A DNA stretch of 64,000 nucleotides from Brevibacillus brevis (GTDB taxonomy: Bacteria > Bacillota > Bacilli > Brevibacillales > Brevibacillaceae): the NCBI RefSeq assembly GCF_001039275.2, contig NZ_CP030117.1, forward strand, positions 4,806,001 through 4,870,000. Direction: 5' to 3'. Under the pieces are notes generated by a model. It worked only from the letters and a program-made list of their open reading frames with translations, made no database searches and had not been told where the DNA came from. Position numbers and translations under genes: made by a program. Every line of letters starts with the position of its first letter. The stretch's first letter is position 1. This document shows positions 9,251 to 16,992 of the stretch, in pieces.

Positions 9251-10978
9251 TTACACGGCAGTTCCCGCTTTATCTCCGGTCAATTTTCTGGAGATGAACA
9301 ACACGATGATGATGACCACGATTTGCAAGACACCATAGGCGCAAGCGGTGCCGAATTCATTACTGTACATGCGTTGGAATACCGCGACAGACAATGGCGT
9401 CGTCTTCGGCGTAAAAATCAGAATCGAAGCTACGAACTCCCCGATACACTGAACGAATGCCAAAAGCGTACCTGCGAGAATTCCACCCCAAGCCATCGGG
9501 AACACGACACGTCTGAAACTGTACCACCAGGAAGCACCCAGATTCCGCGCAGCCTCCTCGACAGATGGGTCCATCTGCATCAAAGTCGCATTGGTAGAGC
9601 GAAACACAAGTGGCAGATGTCGGACAAAATACGCCAACGGGATAATCCAGAATGTTCCGATCAAAACCTGACCAAAGCTGAATGCATTCGGCTCACTGAA
9701 CGCTGCAATCAGGTTGATCGCCACAACTGTCCCTGGCAATGCCCATGGCAGCATGATCAACACATCCAGAAGCGTTTTCCCGCGAAACTTGAGGCGAACC
9801 ATGGCATATGCCGCAGCTACACCGAAAATGACGATCCCGATTACCGCGATAGCAGACAACTGCAAGCTGTTCAGAATCGGACGCCATGTCTTGCTATCCG
9901 TGAACAAATCCATGTAATGCGATAGGGTATACTCCGGAGGTAATATTTGCACCGTCCAGGTACCATCCACCGAGAAGGAGATGAGTACCAATACGAGAAT
10001 TGGCAGCATCAGAATGACTGTACCGATAAAAGACAGCACAATCGTGGTATAGCGTCCCGCTTTGCTCTTAATCTCGGTACGATGCACGCTGACCCCTTTG
10101 CTCAAGTTCTGGTAGTTGCGCGCGCCTTGGTACCAACGCATGATCAAAAGAAAAGCCACAGAAACAATTGAAAGAATCGTAGACTGTGTCGCAGCCATGT
10201 CCAAATCTCCATTGGTGCGAGACAGATAGATTTGCATCGTCATCGTCCGGTCAATGCCGAAAATGAGCGGTGCCGTATAAGAAGCCATCGAAATCATGAA
10301 AACCAACAGAGAAGACGCGACCATGGCTGGCGTGAGCATCGGCAAAATAATGCGCCGCCAAACGGTAAAGCGATTCGCTCCAAGACTGGCTGCCGCCTCT
10401 TCCAAGGAAGGGTCGAGTCCCTTGATTGCTGCCGTTGCTGTCATGAAGAAATAGGTGTACATCGTAAACGTATGAACGACGACCACACCCCAAATTCCTT
10501 TTAACGAGAAAGGAACCTGGGCAAGCCCGAACAGCTCTTTGATCGCCCGTGGAATGATTCCGCTCTCTCCGTACAAAAAGGTAAACGAGAGAACGCCAAT
10601 GAGTGGAGGCAATGCCATCGGAACCAAAGCCAGCACTGAAAGTATTTTTCGTCCAGGAAAATCATAGCGTTCCAATAAAAACGCCATCGCGACACCAACA
10701 ATTCCGCACGTAACAACACTCAGAACCGATATGTAGATACTGTTCCACAACGCTTCCAGGTTAGCGGTATGCTCCAGACTGAAGAAGCGAATGTAGTTTT
10801 TCCACGTAATTTCTTCATCGATTTTGATACTCGCAACGAACGTTTCGAACAATGGATAAATGACATAAGCCAACAATATTAAAAAGAGTGGCGATACCAG
10901 CACGTAGACGAAGGCGGGTGAAGCGGTGATGGACTTTCGTCTGGCTGCTGTCGGCGCTTGCTGCAACTCTGCTCTCAA
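9251..10978 (-). CDS. ABC transporter permease, two fused binding-protein-dependent domains
   Basis: 575 residues with two homologous six-helix halves. Each half carries the cytoplasmic EAA loop that contacts the ATPase (EEAAASLGANRFTVWRRIILP in the first half, EEAARNLGASWWYSFRRVVFP in the second). This fused arrangement is typical of the iron(III)/AfuB/2-aminoethylphosphonate class. TTG at 10978 has GGGGG nine bases upstream. The ATPase gene ends 14 bases before it. It forms the membrane channel of the importer encoded with the next two upstream genes. Confidence 0.88.
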   Translation of the reverse strand: MRAELQQAPTAARRKSITASPAFVYVLVSPLFLILLAYVIYPLFETFVASIKIDEEITWKNYIRFFSLEHTANLEALWNSIYISVLSVVTCGIVGVAMAFLLERYDFPGRKILSVLALVPMALPPLIGVLSFTFLYGESGIIPRAIKELFGLAQVPFSLKGIWGVVVVHTFTMYTYFFMTATAAIKGLDPSLEEAAASLGANRFTVWRRIILPMLTPAMVASSLLVFMISMASYTAPLIFGIDRTMTMQIYLSRTNGDLDMAATQSTILSIVSVAFLLIMRWYQGARNYQNLSKGVSVHRTEIKSKAGRYTTIVLSFIGTVILMLPILVLVLISFSVDGTWTVQILPPEYTLSHYMDLFTDSKTWRPILNSLQLSAIAVIGIVIFGVAAAYAMVRLKFRGKTLLDVLIMLPWALPGTVVAINLIAAFSEPNAFSFGQVLIGTFWIIPLAYFVRHLPLVFRSTNATLMQMDPSVEEAARNLGASWWYSFRRVVFPMAWGGILAGTLLAFVQCIGEFVASILIFTPKTTPLSVAVFQRMYSNEFGTACAYGVLQIVVIIIVLFISRKLTGDKAGTAV

Positions 10979-10992
10979 AAGCTTCTTCCCCC

Positions 10993-12069
10993 TTATCCGG
11001 CAAAATAAATGCTCTCTTTCGGTATATGTAGGCCGATGGCATCGCCGCGCTGTTTAATCGGTCGTCCCAGGTTGATGGACATGCTGCGCAAGCTCTCCGT
11101 TCCTACTTCCGTGACGTAATTGACACACGCCCCTGTAAATTCAGACATAACAACAGAGCCTGTCACTACATTTTGTCCTTCATTTCCTGTACTCTCCAGA
11201 ACGGATTCAGGACGAATGGACATGGTTACTTTCTCCCCAACTGACAACTGTGCACGTGGAGAGGCATTTTCCTTAAATCCGCTTAGCATTTGTCCAGAAG
11301 CCGTGCGAACCAGCACTTCATCGCCGTCAAACCCTGTAACTGTCCCTTCCCACAGATTCGTCTCGCCGATAAAAGACGCGACAAAACGGTTTACAGGACG
11401 ATGGTAAATCTCATGCGGTGTTCCGATCTGCTGCACTTCTCCGCTCTGCATGACCATAATCCGGTCTGACATCGACATCGCTTCTGCCTGATCGTGTGTA
11501 ACGTAAATCGTCGTAATCCCCAGCTCCAACTGGAGTCTCTTGATCTCGAAGCGCGTCTCTTCTCGAAGCTTCGCATCCAGATTGGACAGCGGCTCATCCA
11601 ACAGCAGAATCTGCGGCTCGATGACCAGCGCCCGTGCCAGTGCTACCCGTTGCTGTTGTCCCCCAGAAAGCTGATCAATACGGCGTTCGCCATAGCCTTC
11701 CAGACGGACCAGCTTCATGATCCGTTCTACACGCTCTTTTGCATCGGTTTTGTTGACTTTCCGAACCTGCAAGCCAAACGCGATATTTTCAAAAACAGTC
11801 ATGTGCGGGAACAACGCGTAGTTTTGAAATACCATCCCGGTATTGCGTTTATGGGGAGGAAGAGATGTGACCTCCTGTGATCCAAAGCGGATATGGCCTT
11901 CCGTTGGATAATAAAAGCCGGCAATCATGCGCAGGGTAGTCGTTTTGCCGCAGCCACTCGGACCGAGAAAAGTAAAAAACTCTCCTGATTCGATATGAAT
12001 GTGAACATCTTCGACCCCTTTTGCTTGGCCAAACCTTTTGTGAACGTGATCAAGTGTTACGCTGCTCAT
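10993..12069 (-). CDS. ABC transporter ATP-binding protein (PotA/FbpC/AfuC class)
   Basis: 358 residues. Walker A is GPSGCGKTT, the signature LSGGQQQRVALARAL and Walker B ILLLDEP, followed by a C-terminal TOBE/OB-type regulatory domain from about residue 240. It powers the fused permease downstream. Members of this class take up ferric iron, polyamines, phosphonates or, in AfuABC, sugar phosphates. The surrounding amino-sugar enzymes favour a sugar-type solute, but this is inference. Confidence 0.9.
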   Translation of the reverse strand: MSSVTLDHVHKRFGQAKGVEDVHIHIESGEFFTFLGPSGCGKTTTLRMIAGFYYPTEGHIRFGSQEVTSLPPHKRNTGMVFQNYALFPHMTVFENIAFGLQVRKVNKTDAKERVERIMKLVRLEGYGERRIDQLSGGQQQRVALARALVIEPQILLLDEPLSNLDAKLREETRFEIKRLQLELGITTIYVTHDQAEAMSMSDRIMVMQSGEVQQIGTPHEIYHRPVNRFVASFIGETNLWEGTVTGFDGDEVLVRTASGQMLSGFKENASPRAQLSVGEKVTMSIRPESVLESTGNEGQNVVTGSVVMSEFTGACVNYVTEVGTESLRSMSINLGRPIKQRGDAIGLHIPKESIYFAG

Positions 12070-12140
12070 CGGGTTGTGTTTCCTCCTTCATCGCAAGTCA
12101 TTTCAAGCTGCGTCCGTATAAAAACAACTTCTATATGTGA

Positions 12141-12172
12141 CTAGACGGAAAGGACAACTCCTTCCCGCCTAG
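12141..12172 (-). other. stem-loop between binding-protein and ATPase genes
   Basis: CTAGACGGAAAGGA (12141-12154) pairs with TCCTTCCCGCCTAG (12159-12172) with two wobble pairs and a four-base loop. There is no T run after it on the minus strand. Such stems between binding-protein and membrane genes often protect the upstream mRNA and lower expression of downstream genes. That role is inferred. Confidence 0.55.
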
Positions 12173-12193
12173 CTGCTTTTAAAAAACCCTTCC

Positions 12194-13318
12194 TTACTTC
12201 TTGCCTTTCCCCTTGATGTTCTCATCCCAATGCTGCATCCACTCTTTTTCTTTTTCAGCCATGACAGCCCAATCGAGTTCCATCGGCTTCAGCTCGAGAT
12301 TTTTCATGAAGTCTGGCAATTCGTCCTTGCTGATGTCTGTACGAGATGGGAACTGGAAGCGCTCTTTCGCCAATTGGGCAGCTATTTCAGGACTCATCAA
12401 GAATTCCATGAACTTTTTCGCTGCGTCCAGGTTTTTCGCGCCTTTTACCAGAGCCACGCCATCTACCAGAATCGGTGCCCCGCTCTTCGGATAAATGAAG
12501 TCATACGGATGGTTGTTCTTTTTGCTTTGGATCAGAACGTCTTGGAGATTCCACAGGGAGATGACCCCCTCTTGACGATCCAGCTTCAGATACAGGTTTG
12601 TCGGGTCTTGCGTGTACTCTTTTGTATTGGCATCGAGCTTGGTCAGCCATTCAAAACCTTTTTCAGGAGTATCCGCCCCTTGACGGAAGATCATTGCGGA
12701 ATAAATGGTACGCATCGTGCCGGACGGCAGTACGTTTCGGATCACGATCTTGTCTTTGAATTTCGGATCGATCAATTCATCCCAATCTTGCGGTGCTTCT
12801 TCTGGCTTCAGCACCTGCGAGTTGTACATGATAACCTCTGGCAAAAGCATTTCGCCGTACCAGCGATCTTGCGGATCTTTGTACAAATCCGGAACCTTGT
12901 CTGCAAAAGTCGGCTTGTAAGGCTCAAGCAGATCTTCATTGGCTGCTGTCGCTAGAGCAGATTGGGTACCGCCCCACCAGAAGTCAGCCTGCGGGTTCGC
13001 TTTCTCTGCACGAACGCGCTCCAAAATTTGTTGCGCACCCATTTCAAGTGTTTCCACTTCAATGTTCGGGTACTTTTCTTTGAATTTTGGCAATACGATT
13101 TCAAAAATGTTTTTGTCCCGTCCGGTGTAAATCACCAGTCTTTGTGGGTCACCCGATGAATCAGCAGGTTGAGCAGCCGTACCCGATTGGCCGCCTGCGC
13201 TGTTGTCGGCAGGCTTTGCTTCCTGTCCTCCAGTGCCGCACGCAGCCACAGTCAGAGCCAAGGAGCTGACAAATACGCCCTTCATCCATGTTTTCAGCTT
13301 GCTAGTTGTCTTCTTCAA
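12194..13318 (-). CDS. extracellular solute-binding lipoprotein of the ABC importer
   Basis: 374 residues with a lipoprotein signal peptide (basic start, hydrophobic stretch, lipobox VAAC with Cys near residue 27), followed by an alanine/serine-rich linker and a type-2 periplasmic-binding fold. The segment VIYTGRDKNIFE and the later WWGGTQSAL are typical of the FbpA/AfuA/spermidine class. It captures the substrate at the membrane for the fused permease. Its gene directly follows the ROK repressor, so repressor and importer are co-transcribed. Confidence 0.88.
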   Translation of the reverse strand: MKKTTSKLKTWMKGVFVSSLALTVAACGTGGQEAKPADNSAGGQSGTAAQPADSSGDPQRLVIYTGRDKNIFEIVLPKFKEKYPNIEVETLEMGAQQILERVRAEKANPQADFWWGGTQSALATAANEDLLEPYKPTFADKVPDLYKDPQDRWYGEMLLPEVIMYNSQVLKPEEAPQDWDELIDPKFKDKIVIRNVLPSGTMRTIYSAMIFRQGADTPEKGFEWLTKLDANTKEYTQDPTNLYLKLDRQEGVISLWNLQDVLIQSKKNNHPYDFIYPKSGAPILVDGVALVKGAKNLDAAKKFMEFLMSPEIAAQLAKERFQFPSRTDISKDELPDFMKNLELKPMELDWAVMAEKEKEWMQHWDENIKGKGKK

Positions 13319-13342
13319 AACGAACTCCCCCTCTTGTTCTTC

Positions 13343-14521
13343 TCACTCTTTGTCAAGCAGTCGTGTGAAAGGAAACGCTTCCAAAACACTGTGGACAGCA
13401 CCAATCAAACCAGCTCGTTCCCCCAGACTCGCTTTTTCGAGATTAGGTACCTCGGGCACCCATTCTCTCAGCCATTCGTGAATTTGCTTCACCCCTTCAC
13501 CATCGACGTGGACCATCTCCCCGCTCAGGATCAATATTTCCGGGTTCAAAATACTGATGATGTTCGCCATTCCGTACGCCCAATGTCGATACACATCTGC
13601 AAGAAGCTCCTTTGCATCTGCATTTTGTTTGGCGTGCCGGATCAGCTCTTCTATGACACTCGACCCTTCCTGAAGGTCAGAGAGAAATCCCTTAGCCTGC
13701 TCTTGGATGCCCGGAATCGAATAATGCGTCTCAAACACCCCTGACGCGCCATTCGGGCGATTATGTACCGGGCCGATCATCATGAAGCCGATTTCTCCTG
13801 CTGCCTCACGACTCCCCCGATAAAACTGTCCATCCAAAATGATCCCGGCCCCAATCCCCGTTCCTACGTACATGTAGACGACGTTGGTATGGCCGACCCC
13901 TGCTCCACGGACGTACTCGCCCAGTGTCATCATATTCACGTCATTGTCGATAATGACGGGCAGTCCGAGTCGCGCTTCGATGGTCTGCTGAATCGGTGAA
14001 CCCATCCAGCCTGTGCTGGGTGAAAAGCTGACGGTTCCACTGCCACGCTGTGTGACCCCTTGCAAACCGACGCCCATTCCGAGCAGGCGCTCTCGCGGGA
14101 TGCCGCTTTCACGCAACAAACGATCAAGTCCAGCGGCCAAATCTTCGATGACGGTTTCACCATTCGCTGGTTGTGCCAGCCGTTTTCGATAGCGAGCCAA
14201 GAACTCACCTTTCATATCTGCGATGGCCATGTCCAGGGTAGATCCTTCAAAAATCGCGCCGGCAATGGCGTAGGCCTGGTAGTTGTACTCCAACAAAATC
14301 GGCTTGCGGCCGCCTTTGGAATCGCCCATTCCTACTTCTTGCAGGAGTCCTTCCTGGATCATTTCATCTACGAGTGCGGAAACACATGGACGGCTGAGCT
14401 GTGTCTGTTTGGATATATCCGCGCGGGAAATTTGCCCGTGCAAGACGACCTGCTGCAGTACTTCTTCTTTATTCAGTTTTTTCACGAGTTTGCTATTACC
14501 TGTTTTTTTGGGAGCTTGCAC
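13343..14521 (-). CDS. ROK family transcriptional repressor (NagC/XylR type), operon head
   Basis: 392 residues from a GTG start. An N-terminal winged helix-turn-helix (about 15-70, including ISRADISKQTQLSRPCVSALV) is followed by a ROK sugar-kinase-like domain with the GTGIGAGIILDGQFYRG and EIGFMM segments. The CxCGxxGC zinc cluster usual in ROK proteins is absent: the corresponding stretch HNRPNGASGVFE has no cysteine. It should bind the palindrome at 14545-14563 just after its own promoter and thus control itself and the operon, with an imported amino sugar or its phosphate as likely inducer. Confidence 0.85.
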   Translation of the reverse strand: MQAPKKTGNSKLVKKLNKEEVLQQVVLHGQISRADISKQTQLSRPCVSALVDEMIQEGLLQEVGMGDSKGGRKPILLEYNYQAYAIAGAIFEGSTLDMAIADMKGEFLARYRKRLAQPANGETVIEDLAAGLDRLLRESGIPRERLLGMGVGLQGVTQRGSGTVSFSPSTGWMGSPIQQTIEARLGLPVIIDNDVNMMTLGEYVRGAGVGHTNVVYMYVGTGIGAGIILDGQFYRGSREAAGEIGFMMIGPVHNRPNGASGVFETHYSIPGIQEQAKGFLSDLQEGSSVIEELIRHAKQNADAKELLADVYRHWAYGMANIISILNPEILILSGEMVHVDGEGVKQIHEWLREWVPEVPNLEKASLGERAGLIGAVHSVLEAFPFTRLLDKE

Positions 14522-14544
14522 GCTTCATCGATCACCGCCACACA

Positions 14545-14563
14545 GTTAGTTAACATTACTAAC
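14545..14563 (-). promoter_or_regulatory. probable ROK operator
   Basis: Perfect inverted repeat GTTAGT-N7-ACTAAC. It lies about 13 bases downstream of the -10 box, in the start-site region, where a repressor would block transcription. It resembles XylR-type ROK operators with TTAGT/ACTAA half-sites. A looser pair of TTTTTAGT/ACTAAAAA half-sites is at 14641-14679. Confidence 0.7.
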
Positions 14564-14575
14564 AAAGATAACCAA

Positions 14576-14605
14576 ATTATAGACACGGCGACCATCAATA
14601 GTCAA
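14576..14605 (-). promoter_or_regulatory. sigma-A promoter of the ROK/ABC/deacetylase operon
   Basis: On the minus strand TTGACT (14600-14605) and TATAAT (14576-14581) are separated by 18 bases. It is the only near-consensus promoter seen upstream of the GTG at 14521. Confidence 0.75.
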
Positions 14606-14706
14606 ACAATTTACATTTGTCTTTCAGATATTTTTTGGATTTTTTAGTGTATATACCCATTGTTAAATAATACTAAAAAACGCTGTCGTCACGCTGTAGT
14701 GCTGGG

Positions 14707-14908
14707 GAGGAAACAGAAGAAAACGCTCAGATTCTTGTCCCACCCGCTGTGGGATTCACTGCCCGCCTCCATGCAAAAAGCGAAACCGCGTCCAAAGTGG
14801 TCCATTCAGGATGTGTTTCAGAGGTGGACGCTTAAGAGCGTGTTTCGCTTTTTGCATTCCGTCTCGGTCGGTGTACCAAAGATCTTCGCTTATTTCTCCT
14901 GTTTCCTC
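14707..14908. repeat. nested fold-back element C
   Basis: About 200 bases with nested inverted arms: outer GAGGAAACAG (14707-14716) / CTGTTTCCTC (14899-14908); inner TGCAAAAAGCGAAAC (14772-14786) / GTTTCGCTTTTTGCA (14842-14856); and GCGTCCA / TGGACGC inside these. There is no coding sequence. The architecture is like element A next to it, although sequence similarity is marginal. It fills part of the 756-base gap between the ROK gene and the next gene. Confidence 0.6.
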
Positions 14909-14978
14909 TACGAGCTTTCCGTGTCTAAACAGGGTTTAAAAGCATTAAAAGATTGAAGATTGTACTCCGTCACGACAG

Positions 14979-15172
14979 AGAAGAATATTTCCAGACGTAG
15001 CGACTTGTGGAGTCCTACCGAGCGGAGAAGGGATTCGCGGGCAAAAGAAACGCAACGTGCCTGGGCTAGGTAGCGGCTACCACTTTTGCGTTTCCCCGCG
15101 AATCCCTTCGGAGCGGACAGTCTCAACCCTCAGCGGGACGGAGCCTGGAGCCTAGACTGGAAATATTCTTCT
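14979..15172. repeat. nested fold-back element A (same family as 54701-54900)
   Basis: A 194-base element with perfect terminal arms AGAAGAATATTTCCAG (14979-14994) and CTGGAAATATTCTTCT (15157-15172), inner arms AAGGGATTCGCGGG (15028-15041) and CCCGCGAATCCCTT (15095-15108), and a core pair AAACGCAA / TTGCGTTT. The left arm, right arm and the following CCCC-ACCGCAGCC flank align with the element at 54701-54900. It is non-coding and could fold as one long RNA hairpin. It is probably a dispersed miniature element. Confidence 0.7.
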
Positions 15173-15202
15173 CCCCACCGCAGCCACTGTCATTCAGATA
15201 TA

Positions 15203-15240
15203 TAAAAAAGCACATCACCCTCTACAGGGGAATGTGCTTG
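15203..15240 (-). terminator. terminator of the 93-residue protein gene
   Basis: AAGCACAT (15208-15215) pairs perfectly with ATGTGCTT (15232-15239), and an inner CCC/GGG pair adds to the stem. A T run follows on the minus strand. Confidence 0.8.
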
Positions 15241-15277
15241 GAACACTACTCTTCTTTTCCTGACAATCAGACGTCCT

Positions 15278-15559
15278 CTATTCGTCTATGTATCCAGCGA
15301 TTCCTTTTTTAATCAAGTATTCCATCTCTACATCCAGGATCTTCTCGACAGTGATCTCATCCAGCTTTACATCTGACTTACTCATGACGTAATCTACGAG
15401 ATCATCAAAATCAACGTCAACATCACCTTTTGCATCCGTCTTCGCACTGTTCATGTACGCTTGCTCATGCTTGAGTACGATCTTGATTTTTTCCGGGTCT
15501 ACTTTTGTTTTCGTAGCTACATGCGAAACGAGTTCGGTTTCGTTTACTTGCTTACTCAT
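15278..15559 (-). CDS. small acidic protein of unknown function
   Basis: 93 residues, strongly acidic, with no signal peptide or membrane segment. It is mostly predicted helix, with an Asp-rich central stretch DVDVDFDDLVDYV. GGAG lies ten bases before the ATG. It has its own terminator and stands alone between the fold-back elements and a LysR gene. I do not recognise the family. Confidence 0.7.
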   Translation of the reverse strand: MSKQVNETELVSHVATKTKVDPEKIKIVLKHEQAYMNSAKTDAKGDVDVDFDDLVDYVMSKSDVKLDEITVEKILDVEMEYLIKKGIAGYIDE

Positions 15560-15760
15560 TTGTTGTCATCTCCTATTTCTCTTACCTTCTGTCATTTTAC
15601 AATATCATTGCCGTTACACACAAAAATGAAAGAAATCAAGATTATATCACGCAAACAATCCTCGCTCTAGAGGTGCAAGAAGAAAATATTGTTTCCATGT
15701 GACAATTTGCCCCACATTCAAATTGTATAAACGTCAGACTCAGACAATAAAAACGAAAAA

Positions 15761-15796
15761 GAAGCTGGGAAAAACGAAACCTTCTTTCCCAGCTTC
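15761..15796 (-). terminator. terminator downstream of the LysR gene
   Basis: GAAGCTGGGAAA (15761-15772) pairs with TTTCCCAGCTTC (15785-15796). The minus strand continues with TTTTTCGTTTTT. The remaining bases from 15560 to 15760 contain the leader of the small acidic gene and nothing else I can support. Confidence 0.85.
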
Positions 15797-15836
15797 CTTA
15801 CTTTTAAGGGACTTCTTAGAGAACCCCTTGTCATGA

Positions 15837-16718
15837 CTACTCTTCTCTTACGGATAACCAGACGTCTTTGACGAGCTCCATAAAGGTCTGGATTGCGGGT
15901 TCTTCTCTTCGGCGACCCAGACAGACCAGCGATGTTTCTGCTTTCTTGGAAAAGCTGTACAGCTCGATTAGTTCTCCTTTTTGAAGCTCCTTTTCCACGA
16001 GAACCTTACTGAGCAGGGCTATCCCTGTTTGATTCAGGACTGACCGTTTGATCGTTTCTTCGCTGCTACATTTAATGACAGAGGGTGGGATGTAGTTTAA
16101 CTCCAACAGGCATTGGGTAATAAATTCATCGAGATTGCATCCCTCCTGATAGGACAAAAAAGGAAAGGTCACGAGTGCATCTGCCAGTGTTTTGTCCTTC
16201 ATCAAATCAGGAGAAGCAATCAAAGTGAATTGTTCTAAGTCCACGACACTGGAATGAATACCTGGTTGCGAGGTGGTGCCCGCAATGATGCCAATATCCG
16301 CCTCGTGGGCTTGGATTTTTTTCAAAGTCTCCTGACTGGTGCATGAAATCACCTGCAGATTAACCTGTGGATGTGTCTCCACATATGCTTTCAGAATTTG
16401 GGGCATGTATTGGATGCAATAAAACTCCGGGGCCGCCACGACCAGCGGTCCTACAGGCATGTCTAAGTAATTAAGTCCCTCCGCCATGTGCTGGAGCACG
16501 TAGAAAAGCTGATCCGTATGCTGTTTCACTATTTTTCCGGCCGGTGTCAAAAACGTGCGCTTGCCTACCCGATTGAGCAAAGGATGGCCCAGCTCCCGCT
16601 CCAATGCTTGAATCTGGAGTGTAATCGTAGGCTGGCTGTATCCGAGTTGCTCAGCAGCTTTCGTCAAGTTCAGATGCTCGGCAACGACCTGAAATGTCTT
16701 CAGATTACGTAACTCCAT
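15837..16718 (-). CDS. LysR family transcriptional regulator
   Basis: 293 residues with the classical N-terminal winged helix-turn-helix (residues 1-60; LTKAAEQLGYSQPTITLQIQALE) and a C-terminal LysR substrate-binding domain (about 88-290). It probably senses a small metabolite and controls the adjacent amino acid genes, which lie upstream on the same strand. It is separated from them by a hairpin at 16771-16796, so it may be its own transcript. Confidence 0.88.
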   Translation of the reverse strand: MELRNLKTFQVVAEHLNLTKAAEQLGYSQPTITLQIQALERELGHPLLNRVGKRTFLTPAGKIVKQHTDQLFYVLQHMAEGLNYLDMPVGPLVVAAPEFYCIQYMPQILKAYVETHPQVNLQVISCTSQETLKKIQAHEADIGIIAGTTSQPGIHSSVVDLEQFTLIASPDLMKDKTLADALVTFPFLSYQEGCNLDEFITQCLLELNYIPPSVIKCSSEETIKRSVLNQTGIALLSKVLVEKELQKGELIELYSFSKKAETSLVCLGRRREEPAIQTFMELVKDVWLSVREE

Positions 16719-16770
16719 GATTGATTAACCACTCCCTCACCGAACGACACCCATTCTTCGTGTAAGTGCG

Positions 16771-16796
16771 TGTTCAAAAAGTCAGCTTTTTGAACA
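16771..16796. terminator. bidirectional hairpin after the aminotransferase transcript
   Basis: TGTTCAAAAAG (16771-16781) and CTTTTTGAACA (16786-16796) form an 11-base perfect stem with a four-base loop. The T-rich arm can act as terminator. No transposase or target duplication surrounds it. Confidence 0.55.
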
Positions 16797-16848
16797 ACCT
16801 CTGTTAGAAAAAGTGTAGCCGAGAGTGGCTCTATGTTCAACCGATACC

Positions 16849-16971
16849 CTATACGTGCTTCCCTATAATCTCCGCCAGCTTGCGAGCATCTACATTACTG
16901 TCGCTCACGATCGTCAGTACCTTTTTGCCAGAATGCCCGAACACCAGGATAAGGTGTCTCTTTTCTTCCAC
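16849..16971 (-). CDS. probable 40-residue protein downstream of the aminotransferase
   Basis: A GTG start at 16971 with AGGAG six bases upstream opens a frame of 40 codons, beginning VEEKRHLILVFGHSGKK and ending KLAEIIGKHV. It starts 22 bases after the aminotransferase stop, in the same orientation and before the hairpin at 16771-16796. The composition (a hydrophobic beta-like strand and then a charged helix) looks like a real small protein rather than noise. I do not recognise a family. An alternative is a chance frame, but the ribosome binding site argues for translation. Confidence 0.5.
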   Translation of the reverse strand: MEEKRHLILVFGHSGKKVLTIVSDSNVDARKLAEIIGKHV

Positions 16972-16992
16972 CGAAGTCTCCTACTTTATCCC

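Noticed and set aside
14660..15180. Coding gene in the long gap between ROK and the small acidic gene
   Set aside because: Open frames here are short, lack ribosome binding sites and coincide with the fold-back arms.
16771..16796. Insertion sequence end
   Set aside because: The perfect hairpin has no transposase or target duplication nearby; a terminator explains it better.
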